A stretch of DNA of 64,000 nt from Branchinecta lynchi (lineage: Eukaryota; Arthropoda; Branchiopoda; Anostraca; Branchinectidae), in NCBI GenBank assembly GCA_023053575.1, contig JAKZAP010000018.1:6572001-6636000 (forward strand), written 5' to 3'. The position numbers were made by a program, and so were the translations under genes. Positions within the stretch are counted from its first letter, which is position 1; the number at the start of each line of letters is the position of its first letter. Of the stretch, positions 33,561 to 44,600 are shown in pieces. A model generated the notes under the pieces. That model saw only the letters and a list, made by a program, of their open reading frames with translations. It was not told where the DNA came from and ran no database searches.

Positions 33561-34094
33561 CAGTTAAAAATAAAAGAAATTAATGCAGAAAAGGTTCCGA
33601 AGAAAAATGGATGAGTGTCACACTTCTGAAGAGAATACCCTATCTTATACTGCCATATCTGACAGACTCCATCCAAAATTTCAAAAGCTGGTTACAAAGC
33701 ATTAATTAACTACTTCCATTTTCACTAGTTTGTTACTTGTCCACTGAAAATTAAACTTCTGTTATGATACCTAGTCAATATGACAAATTTTACTGCAAGT
33801 AGCATGTTTTTTTTTTACAATTTATTGGTGACAAAAGGAATTTGCTGATGATGCTATTATCAGGAAGCTGCCAGACAGACAACCCTTTGGGTATGTTGTC
33901 AATTAAAGCTGAGCATACCATTTTCTTGGGTTGCCACATACATACATGAATAACTAGACTTGAGTTCACAAATCCTAGTGACAGGCAGTCACAGAATGGG
34001 ATTCTTATAAGGGTTTCCAGCATCTTCAAAAATTCCGCAATTCTGTCTTTCAGTCAGAACTTTAAAAAATTAAGCGGGAAATCCTCTGTTGGTC

Positions 34095-34200
34095 AATCAA
34101 TATTCCTTTGAATTCCACCCAAGCTGAGTCAGTCGTTCTAGCAGTATTTCTGCTTCCTTGGCAAGACTCCTCTTCATACTCATGCTAGAAAAGTGAGCCC
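34095..34200 (-). repeat. Decayed relative of the hammerhead-bearing repeat
   Basis: The plus strand keeps ATATTCCTTTGAATTCCACC and CAAGCTGAGTCAG. The minus strand keeps CTTGCCAAGGAAGCAGAAATAC with flanking CTAGCA/TGCTAG able to form stem I. The CTGANGA core is degraded to ATGAAGA. Confidence 0.45.
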
Positions 34201-34574
34201 CTAATCACTGCTGGATTACAGACATACCTAGTCTATGTCTGTGATCCAGCTGTGATTCGAGTCAGGGCAAGCAAATTCACATAATTAGCGTGAGTTCTCA
34301 ATTTATTTTTAAACTTTTACTGTTGGTAAATCATAGAGCATAGTCATAGAGAAATCTTGCTAAGAAAAAAAAATTTGAAATATTATATAATAAATATCAA
34401 CTTAAATAAGTTGCACTTCAGGGCAGAAAAAAGAACTCAGGCATATCTATCTACAGGAGGAGTACCATATTCAACCTCGAATTTTAACAAAGAACTTGGC
34501 CTGAAAACCTTTCAAGGAAACTTCTGTGCAGTACAAAACAAGTCCTAGGTCATTCACGTTTTCTTGCTGGAAAG

Positions 34575-34648
34575 TTAGAACCTTGTTATTCCTTTTCTAG
34601 CTATTAGCTATTCGGATTAAACTTGATTGATTGATTGTTAGGACTGCA
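34575..34648 (+). mobile_element. LINE 3' end, (TTGA)n tail
   Basis: CCTTTTCTAGCTATTAGCTA and TTCGGATTAAACTTGATTGA match the 3' ends at 51500-51548 (plus) and 56812-56870 (minus). Confidence 0.7.
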
Positions 34649-34671
34649 CTGAAATTTCCTTTCAACCTATT

Positions 34672-34745
34672 TAGGCCGGGAATAGCTGAATGGCCAGGTA
34701 CGAGATTCTATACATTCAGGGTTCGATACCGCTCCTGTAGCCACC
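34672..34745 (+). repeat. tRNA-like SINE head
   Basis: A box TAGCTGAATGG and B box GGTTCGATACC at tRNA-like spacing, immediately after a LINE tail. No clean cloverleaf. Confidence 0.5.
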
Positions 34746-35868
34746 TGTAGCTCAGTCAAATATCTCTTTGTCAGTCTATTTAAGCAATTTATCCATTCAC
34801 CAGAATTTACAATACAACATGGTTATAAGAACTGAAAGAAAAAACACTTTAGTTGTCTGACTGGTTATGGACGGCCGTGGATGGCAGATGGGCAGTAAAC
34901 ATGGGGTACCCATCAGGATGTATCTTTTTCTTGTAAGAAAACTAGTTATATGAACTTCGATAAAAGATGAAGCCAAGCCAATTGTAGCCTAGGCTACTTA
35001 CAACTTAAGAAGTCTTCCTGATCGATACTGCTTTCGGACTGGAATCCATATGCTGAGAGCCTATCAGAGACATTCTCTGCAGTGAGGTCCAAGGCACATT
35101 CCGTATCCAGTATTTTCCCTATTAAAAACCTTTCATCCATGGTTTCATCAATTCAAAATAAACTTAACAAAACAACAAAACTATTATCTTCCTTTCTCTC
35201 GTTAGTGATGATGCTACTGAAATTGCGAGTTTCTCACGGTTTTCTAAACAAGGTAAAAGTGTCTAAGATACAGAATCAGAGCTACAGAGTGATGATCGTA
35301 TGGTGACCGTTATGAGGCTATGGGACTTGTCGGGTTACCAACAGGGATCGCATACTAGTTTCAGTAAAGACATGTGCAGACAGTAAAAATTCTCATCCGG
35401 ATGTCTCTGGGGTGCGACGATTTAATTTTTGTTTGCAGCTTGTTTCAACGTGATTTGCATTTTCAGGCTCGCGATTTTCAACCCGTGTTCGTCACAAGTC
35501 GTTTTTATGAAGCGCATCCAGTGCACATCCTAACACGGGTTCCGTGTTCTGTGGCTTCAAGCGTGTTTAGCTCCCGTGTTTCTTTCCAGTTCAACACCGA
35601 ATCCAAACACAAACATACTCGGTAGAGTATCAAATCCTGTGCCGGGTTCTCTTATGCAAAACACGGACAACGTGTTAGGATTCGAGTTCAACCCGCGAAT
35701 TGCTGAAAACGCAATTGTGGATCATTACGAGATAAAAAACAATATCGAATGGAATTATAGCAAGCTGTGATGGTAAGAACCAAATAATTTGTCTGCGACG
35801 ATATTTATCCACCTGATAATATTTTGGCCAATAAATACAAGGCGTTTCAGGGAATGACGCTCAATTTT

Positions 35869-36158
35869 GAGCGTGTTCCATCCTACTTACCATAGTTACT
35901 ACGCACGACATCACGAATTTTGGCTTCTTGTCGTCAACGCTGGAACGCATTTGTCTATATTTGTCAAATTATCATTTTACGGGGTAATCCAGCCAATCAC
36001 TTTACAGAAAACCGTAGTTACCACGCTTACTACTGAGTATGGTAAGCAAATATTTACTATTTCGAGAAGGTTGGAACGGTCAGCGTAGTAACTTTTCGTG
36101 AGGTTGGAACGAAAGTAGTAACTAATAGTTACTATTGTTAGAAGGGTGGAACACACTC
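35869..36158. mobile_element. 290-bp MITE with GAGCGTGTTCCA ends
   Basis: Left GAGCGTGTTCCATCC and right GGGTGGAACACACTC are imperfect inverted ends. The interior has TAGTTACTACGC and its inverse. Same family as 59498-59801. Target duplication not resolved. Confidence 0.7.
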
Positions 36159-36469
36159 CTAGTGGCTTATACTTGGTGTCACCCGCGTTTGAACTACCAA
36201 ATCCGATTCCTTAAGTCCACTCGTATAATGTGATTTCAGCTATGGTTTGCCCACCAGTTCATAACCGTGCGTCAACCATCAACACAGATTTCAATTCCGC
36301 ACGTCGCGATAAGCAAACTGTCTTAACCGTCTACTATGTCCTCGTCCTAGAATCGTAAGGGGAGTAATTTGAATTTCTTCGCGGAAGATTCCAAGTCGAC
36401 CTATTAGAGAAGGCCAGGCTCAGACACAGAGATCAAGGCAGGCCCTAGCGACCTTAAGCTGATAGAATG

Positions 36470-36828
36470 TTAAAGGACCCCTCCCACTATTTACTCTTCA
36501 ACTTACAGTATTTTTAAAATATTTGAATACTTTAAAACTATGCTGTGCTTTCAACAAATAGCCCACGGTTCTGGCTGTTTTGAGCCTTTTCCGAGACCCG
36601 TTGACTTGTAGCGTGTTTTCGTAAGTGTTTTCTGATGGAAAAACTGTCGACAGCGCGATATACATCGAAAATAGAAGAACACGGCAAGTGAGAAAATCAT
36701 CGTGGTTTTGTTACAGGTGTTAGAATGTACCGTACGAAATTGGAGTCTCCGGGTTTAGAAATATATGAAGTGATTATGGAAGTAGGTTGCATTAGTACTA
36801 TAGGTAAGACAGGTCCTTCAACAATGTC
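36470..36828. repeat. Repeat family E, single copy
   Basis: Shares CACTATTTACTCTTCAACTTACA, AGCCCACGGTTCTGGCTGTT and AAGACAGGTCCTTCAA with the copies at 14930-15625. Ends AAAGGACC / GGTCCTT are short inverted repeats. Confidence 0.68.
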
Positions 36829-37619
36829 TAGCCCCCCACTTTGTTAATTTAGCAAAAACTTTTTTTCACGTAACTTTCACTGAAAGAGACAAGCAGGCTT
36901 AGAAATGAAATAGACGGATACCAACTATACTTTGTACACATTATAATTTTTGAATGTACTGCTTCAGAACCTCGCCTAGGCCCCCTTTGAGGCTGAGCCC
37001 GTTTCCAGCTGCCAAGGCAGAAGTTCGCCACTAGGACGATCATAATTGAACGTCCTATCCGTTTAAAATATGACCAGTTTCAGGACCATCCTTACGTTGT
37101 CCCCATAAGTCATCTTCGATTCTCCACTTCTTCGTGGTGTCCTGGAAAGGATTCATCTTGTCCTGGTAAGCCGTCAGACTCTCACAGCAGATGAAAGTTT
37201 CCTTGGACATTTGCCAATTCGCTGATTTGCTGTGACGAAAGGAAAATACTAGTCAGACAAAGCACTTTGTCAGCGACAACAAAAGAACCAGTTTTGCAAT
37301 TTATCTGCCATCTAGGTATGCAGCATGCAAGTAAGTCATACCGTGAGGTACGGATAAAAACAGAACTTCACTTTCCAGATACCCAGGGATTCAGGACATT
37401 TTCGCGTGAATGACTGTTCAGCTGGACAGGAGATGCCATCCACGCGAAAACGATACTCGATGATCCAGCGTTGAACGGGAGACATCTAGAATCGTGATGT
37501 CACCCTTTGAGCTTTAAACGCAAAACGGTCACTGAGCTAGATATATGGCATTTGAGCGAAAAAACATCACGATGGTAGGAAGTAATACCCAACAGAGAAA
37601 TCCATGCGCAAATGTCTGC

Positions 37620-38510
37620 TAGGTCTCCCCTGCGTATATTTTTCGACTCCCTGTCACAACTGGCACTCACTCTTCCCTTTTATCCTACCTCATTTATTTG
37701 GATATTCCGGTGATATAGCACTGATAAAATGTAGCTGACGTATCCGTTTTGCATTGTGAAATACCATGTATTTCCATATTTATTGTGTATCTCAATTGCA
37801 CTTCGAGATTCCGGAATGTGCGCTGTCCAACATGACGGATTTCCAGACGTTTTTGGCCTGGCATCATATCCCGGATTCATCTTGACGGAAACGGACATAT
37901 GGATCCGGAATAAAAATCTCCAAATGAAAGTGTTAAAAAAAACACCGCTCTACTGTACCCCTGTGTTTTTTTGGACCTGCACTACAACAAGTTTTGTTTT
38001 GCGCCAAACCATTGGTGATAGCATGAAACTATCGCTTGCTCACACCGGAACGCCATCTAGTGTCGCATGAGATGACTCTCTAGTATATAACAAGGTGAAA
38101 GCCAGGCTTTACCTTCCAGATTACCAGACGTCCGGGGCTTCCGCATAGTCAAGCCAACCCTTCCACATTTTCATGATAATGATGAGAACCAAATTTGCTA
38201 TTCTTCAACATTTCCTAGATGTTCCCTTCGCAATTCAAATATCTCTTGCATCCCAGTCACAACTGTCAATCACTTTACCTTTCCTTCCTACATTTGCATA
38301 TTTGTTCTGTATCTCGAATGGATTGCCTCTATGGTACCTTCCAGACATCTGGAATCTATGGTGTCCAACATCCCGGACTTCCAGACGTTTTTGGCCTGGC
38401 TTCACCTTCCAGATCCGTCTCAACGAAAGCGGCTGTATGGAATCCGGAAGAAAAATCTAAAAGGTGAAGCCTCGCTTTGAGTCTTCACCTTCCGGAATCT
38501 GGGTTCCCAG
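37620..38510 (+). repeat. Repeat family F, two or more copies
   Basis: 37820-37920 and 38330-38460 share TCCAACAT..CGGA.TTCCAGACGTTTTTGGCCTGGC. 38100-38400 matches 13866-14180. A stretch at 37722-37760 has the hammerhead-family end (AGCTGACGTATCCGTTTTGC). Confidence 0.6.
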
Positions 38511-38926
38511 ATTTTTTTTGAATTTCTTCTGCGATACTTAAAAATTCCGGAAACCTGGAAGTTCAAAAGCCCCTTTTTTCCCGATTATTTTGATATATGT
38601 TTGGACCGGTTCATATTCGAGATACAATTTACAGAGGACGTCAAGGAGTAATCTAGAAGCCCAGATTCCGGAAGTTCCGGGAGGTGAAGACCCGACTTAA
38701 AACTTACACCCGGGCCCCAGTACAGTACGGACACACCGTTCGTAATTTGGTGTTTTAGATGTTTTCAAGACGTTTAGGACGCTCTTCTCTCACTGGTTGT
38801 TCATAGCAAATAAAAATCGGGAGATGGAAGGGTATAAAAGGTATAATAAACCGATTTATGAACAGGTTCGTCCGTACTGAGGCCCGGGCCTTAAACAGAA
38901 CCCGTTCTGGTTTTTCGGAAAGGCAT

Positions 38927-39343
38927 AAGGCGTATTCTCGCCGTTCCCCGAGGACTCCACTTGAGGAGTCCCCGCGTTTTTGTTTGTCCCGAGGACCCAC
39001 TCCCCGTATTCTCGCGAGTCCCCACGGACGGGGAATGCTCCGATTATCATTACCATCATCAGAAAGGACTCCCTTTCAAACTCGGAGGGGAATGAGTTTT
39101 CGCTGGTTTTAGTGCAATATAAAACTAATTAAAAGCAATCAGAATAAACAAAACCAATAATAAAGCGGATCCAGACTAATTTCGTCAACAGCATATTTTT
39201 TTTCGAGCAAAATCCATTTTGGAAGCAGTCCCCGTGTTCTCGCTGTTTCTGTACGCGGAGTCCGCGTGGAGTGACTCCCTCTATTCTCGCCGTTCCCTTC
39301 GACTCCCCGAGGAGTCCTCGGGCAACGGCGAGAATACGCCTGT
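38927..39343. mobile_element. Family G element with GGCGTATTCTCGCCGTTCCC end
   Basis: Left GGCGTATTCTCGCCGTTCCC and right CAACGGCGAGAATACGCC are inverted. Interior has GAGGACTCC motifs in both orientations. A second copy in the opposite orientation is at 49538-49937. Confidence 0.72.
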
Positions 39344-39612
39344 AAGTAAATTTTACTGCGAAATGGTGGGCTTTGCTAAAATACTGACGCCATCTAGTGT
39401 CGCATCATAGATTTCAAGTAAGGTCGGTTTTACGACTTCTAGATGGCTCTAGAGTACTTATAATTTTTAATGTTTAGATTTCCAGAAAGCCATAAGAAAG
39501 GTGGAACAGACTGGTTTAAGACTGTTATACCTATTTTAAGGCCACTTTTACAGCAAAATCCTTCCCGAAAAAGTTTATTTCCAGATATTTTAGCTGTATT
39601 TCTGAGATACTT

Positions 39613-39916
39613 AGGTAGCGTTCCAGCGACTTACCATTAACTACGACCGTTACTATTCTATTATTATTGCCGTTCCATAGACCGTCGTTCCACGACTGTT
39701 ACGATCGTTACAATTTACTTAACGCTGGTTCCGAGCAACTGGTAACCGAGCAACATGTGATACTTACTATCGATCCTGCAGGAACTCCCGTAAGCGTGAT
39801 GACGTATGTCCACGTTGTTACTATTGCCGTTTCAATGAGCCTTATAACTATCAAAATACGGCGCTCACCCCTCCTCTTATCATCATAACTTGCAATAACT
39901 CACTGGAACGCTACCT
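39613..39916. mobile_element. 304-bp MITE, TACTT target duplication
   Basis: Ends AGGTAGCGTTCCAG / CTGGAACGCTACCT, flanked by TACTT at 39608-39612 and 39917-39921. Interior rich in GTTAC motifs, reminiscent of the GTAACTA family but with different ends. Confidence 0.72.
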
Positions 39917-40819
39917 TACTTTTAATTACGTTCTGTTTCTTCTATCAAATTTTGTACATTTTACTAAGCGGCACGTAATTTCATACAAGAGACAAACCGA
40001 ACCGAGAATTGCAGTAAACTCTTTTTAATAGCAGAAAGCTGAAACATTTGTCTTTTAGCTGAAACCACGCTTATTATTTTTCCTCTACACTTTACTGTTT
40101 TATGCGCAAATAACAAAGTAAAAGCTTTAAAGCACAATGGACACTTCTAATGCTTTACTTTGTATTAAATGCTTCACAAATAAACATTTCCGACTTCCTC
40201 TAGAAGGCGCTACAAAAATCGGCCGTTTTCTTGTTATCCCTTGTCTTTACCTCTCTGGCATTTCGGCGATCCACATCTTAGGAGCTGGGGTATCGTGGCA
40301 GGAAATTCAAAAACTCCCAGCAATGCTTGATATGAAAGGATATATTTGAGATGTTACCTAAGTCAAGCCGCAGATGCAGTTTACCTGATTGTTCTAGTGT
40401 TTCATCAGAAGTTCCATGTCTTAAAGTGCCTATTAAAAGTTTGTCTTTGTGGAATAGTGTTGTGAAGCTTGATTAGCTTGCTTTATAAAATGTACCAGAA
40501 TATGCAACAAGCTTATAAAAAATAACATAGCTACAAAAATCATTCAAAAACAAATAACCTATTCAGATCTGAATTAGACAAGCTGATTTATGCATAAAAT
40601 AAAGATCTGCTAAGTATTATAAGAAATATCACTTTTATCTTTGTCCAAGCTAGTAAATTGAGCACGTACTGGCCCCAAAAATTACGCTTTGAAATATCAC
40701 AGAGAAGAAACTGGTGAAAAAGCTGATGATCTAGGGGGTAAGCACTGTTCCTAGGTTGTTACAGAGTGGGATTGGGGTAGTTTGATGTGCCCATTGAACT
40801 TTAAGAAATGTTCAAATTA

Positions 40820-41190
40820 GCATACCTTTACTGTACGCAGTTCCAAATCTCGTAATACAGAGTGTTTCTGCTAAGATTTTCTGAGGTAGTTGAGTACTTT
40901 AAAACTTAGCTACACTTAAAGCACATTACACAAGGCTTCGGCTGATTTTAGCCTCTTTCCATGTCCCTTGCCTTGGACGACAAATATGGCGAACCCCGTA
41001 ATCGGTCTTCTGACCAATAAGCTCCTCGGAACCAATGATCGTGAGCTTGATATACTTGGCAAGCGTGATAATCAGTATAATGACAACAGAGGAGATATAA
41101 TGTGAGGCATGGAATCTCGGGAACGGATTAAAATACTACTAAAGTAGGATGAATTAGTATTATCAGTACGACAAAAAATTACACAAAACG
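40820..41190. repeat. Repeat family E, diverged copy
   Basis: Contains TACTTTAAAACTTAGCTACA, CACAAGGCTTCGGCTGATTT and TAGCCTCTTTCCATGTCCCT, aligning to 36500-36610. It lies just downstream of ACADM. Confidence 0.55.
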
Positions 41191-41434
41191 GTTAGGAAAG
41201 TCAGAGAATTTTCTTTTGTTGAAGAAAACCTATTGGCGTCATTTTCATAGGCCTACGATTAGCGGTCAGCTTGGACTGAATGAGTACTAATAAACAAATT
41301 CTTGTTATTATTTATTAGTATTACTATATATACCTTGAGATGCTGTGAATGAAAAATAAAATTTTCGGCGAGGAACTTTGAGAAAAACATTGACACAGTA
41401 AACCTACAAGACACATTAAATCTGAGCTGAAGCG

Positions 41435-41440
41435 TTTATT
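41435..41440 (-). promoter_or_regulatory. Candidate ACADM polyadenylation signal
   Basis: AATAAA on the minus strand about 92 nt after the ACADM stop codon. A second AATAAA lies at 41311-41316. Either would give a short 3' UTR. I cannot choose between them without transcript data. Confidence 0.5.
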
Positions 41441-41531
41441 CGCACCTAAGAGCCGACCAGAAAGAATAATAAAAAATTCCTATGAAAACGAAGTTTGCAT
41501 TGACGGGCATTTTTTCAACTTTTTGGCAGTT

Positions 41532-41681
41532 TTAGTTGTTTTCCTTAAATCTCATCATATGCTCGCGGGCAATAATGACTCTCTGGATCTGCGCAGTTCC
41601 TTCGTAGATCTGGTAGATTTTAGCGTCCCTCATGAGTTTCTCCACTGGATAGTCACTGTTAAAACCATTGCCGCCAAAGAC
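41532..41681 (-). CDS. ACADM: ACADM last coding exon with catalytic Glu and stop
   Basis: 49 codons plus TAA. It opens [19 protein letters not shown], which with Q from the previous exon gives acyl-CoA dehydrogenase signature 2. It then has [19 protein letters not shown], where the Glu of YEG corresponds to the catalytic base, and ends FKENN. The length to the stop fits MCAD. The acceptor is TATTTTCAG. A piggyBac-like MITE (41704-42146) begins only 22 bp upstream of this exon, close to the branch-point region. Confidence 0.95.
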   Translation of the reverse strand, partial: VFGGNGFNSDYPVEKLMRDAKIYQIYEGTAQIQRVIIAREHMMRFKENN

Positions 41682-44600
41682 CTGAAAATAAAAATAAGCT
41701 TAAAGTTTAACTGAAAAGGGCAGAGAAGGGACAGTCTTATTACCCCTCACTTATTCACTTAGATAGGCTTGAAGACCCGATGAAAATGCATTACTTTGTT
41801 GCTCCACTATTCACGATTAACCAATTTTCAAATAGTGGAATTTCCCTGTCAGATTTCTGGTACTACCTGTGTCGCATGCTTGACGAAAAAGATTTATGAA
41901 ATTTTTTTATTCAGGCACTAAGCAGTCTTCGCCAAGCTTACCACCGCCCACTGAAAATCCACGTCTGTGTGCTGATTCAAATATTCCGCGTCATAGTAGA
42001 ATTTACGCTGTGGGGACAGCCGTAGATACTCTGAACCTCACTACGAGAGCAGATAGAGGAAAATCAAAAAATCTCTTAGCTGAATCCAAATAACTCGGTG
42101 TATTCAACTAAATGATACAAAAATAAGTTTGCTTTTCAGTTAAACTTTAAAACCGAAACTGTATCATCATTTTAAAAGTAAACCTGCTATTTCTCAGCAC
42201 AACTAGTCTAGACCGTTTTGACCGTGCGTTCATGCGACTTTTAGATCCGATCACTTGTTTTTAAGAGATTTCTTGAATCCGGTCATTCGGTCAAAAGTTT
42301 AGAAGTTTTTGGGATCCCAAAACGCAAGTGGAGGGATACCTATGACACCGCAAAAGTTGTCCGTCTGTCCGTCCGTCCGTCCGTCTGTAAGCACGATAAC
42401 TCTCGAAGGGAATGAGATATTTTGATGAAACTTGGTGTGAGGATTCTTTGGGTCGTCGGACCGGTCAAGTTCGTAAATTGGCTTTGTAGCTCTACATTTA
42501 GGGGTGTAGGAGGGGGTTCAAATTAAGGGGCAAACAAAATATTTTGAACCAGCTAATGTGATAGTCGACTATGACGTAAGAAGACATGCTGAGAACGATG
42601 GTGAAAACCATTTTGTCATCGAACGAGTAGTTCGCTCGAAATCCGGCCAAAACAGGAAAGTTTGTTAAAAGTAAAAGTTTGATTTGAGGTTGATTAGATG
42701 TTCGTTTTAGGGGTAGGAAGACATGCTGAAGACGATGGTGAAAACCATTTTCTCGACGGACAAGCAGTTCGCCTGGAATCCGGCCGAAACTGGAAAGTTT
42801 CTTAAAATTAAAAGTTTTATTTCGAGTTGATTAGATGTTCGATTTAGGGCAAGAAGACATGCTGAACACTTATGTGAAAACAATTTACCCAGACATGTAG
42901 TTCGCCCGGAATCCGGCGAAAACCGGTAAGTTGGTTAAAAGTAAAAGTTTAATCTGAAGTTGATTAAATGTTTGATTTATGAGTAAAAAGACATGCCGAA
43001 CACGATGGTGAAAATAATTTTCTCGCCGGACAACTAGTTCGCCTGGAATCCGGACAAAACCGGAAAATTTGTTAAAAGCAAAAGTTCGATTAGATGACAG
43101 ATTAAGGGGTAAGAAGAGAGGCGGAGTCGGTATATGGCAATGGTTTTTTACCCGGACATATAATTATTCCGGAATCCGGTTGTAACCGGATTTTTTTTTA
43201 AGTCAAACTTTTATTCAAAGTTGATTAGATGTTCTTTATAGGGATAAAGAGATACGCTGGTTTTGTTTCTGTATTTTTTTTTTGCTGGACTAGTAGCTCG
43301 CTCGGAAATCGGCAGGAAGTCTCGGTCAGTATCGTCAAAATAGATATGGCTTATAGAGGTATATCTGAACTCAGTCTGAACTTGTTTTTTTCTGATGATT
43401 AGCCTGTCCAAGACTGGATCTGGCGAAGACAAGACTCGACTGTCTGAATCAAATATTAGATTTTTGGGATCCCATCGATACCTTTGGTCTTGTTGACCGT
43501 GCGTTCAGGCGACTTCTAGATCCGATCACTTGTTTTAGTAGATTCCTTGAATCTCCTGAATCCGGTCATTCGGTCATAAGTCTAGACCTTTCTGACCGTA
43601 CGTTCATGCGACTTAGATCCGGCCATTTAGATCCGATCACTTGTTTTTAGGAGATTCCTTGAATCTCCTGAATCCGGTCACTCGGTCATTAGTCTAGACC
43701 TTTTTGACCGTGCGTTCATGCGACTTTTAGATCGGTCATTTTTTTTAGGAGATTCCTTGAAAAGTGGCACGCGAGGAAATAAGAAGGCTCAAGGCACAGC
43801 GCTTTTCTAGATGACGAACCTAAGGGAGAAAGGAACGGTCACAAATAACATCGTCACCGTCATCGTCATACTTGACGTTTCGTGGGAACCTTGCCTTATC
43901 TTTTTAGCTTCTTTGTAAAAACACTAATTTGTCCTTAGTCCCAGATGTGGTCATCTCAGATTAATCATTACAGATTAGCACCATAAATCAGAATAAAAAA
44001 CGCAGGTTGGAAGTTTTAACTGACGCAAGATACAACACCGTTTTTTTTTTTAATTCATTCAAGGATGAGGGTCGGTTTCAAGTTGTTGGGGCTGGGGGAG
44101 GGATGACCGGAAGGCAAATTATTAAAAAACGAAGGACAGGGGACACCATCCCAGGCACCCTCCCATGGAGCCGCCGCTGTCTAGGACTAGGACCATCAAT
44201 GATTAAGCCGCTTTCACTTTGACGCGTCGTTGCGATGCGCATGCGGTTATCTTGCGTTGCGTACAGGTTGCGTAGCGTATCTTTCACACCTGCGCGAGAA
44301 CATGTCACGCTGGATGCGTATTTACATTTTTCCTTTTCGGTTTCTTCTGCCAAATTTAAATTACTTTCATCAATTAGTAAGTTTTTAATCATCATTAGTA
44401 GGTTTTTCTTCATCATTAATAGGTTATTCTCCAGTGTTCTTCCTTTCACACTGAAAAATCTGTTGCTTAACGCGTTGACGCAACGCAAGAATAGCTATTC
44501 TTGCGTTGCATTTTATTTGTCTGCGTGAGCTCTGCGTTGCGTCGACGCAGAGGTTGCGTAGCTTCGTGTGAAAGGCTCAACGAGTCAATGTGGAGGCAGC

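Noticed and set aside
44078..44488. 136-codon minus-strand frame
   Set aside because: Overlaps the TGCGTTGCG-rich inverted-repeat element; composition is repeat-like and unlike a domain.
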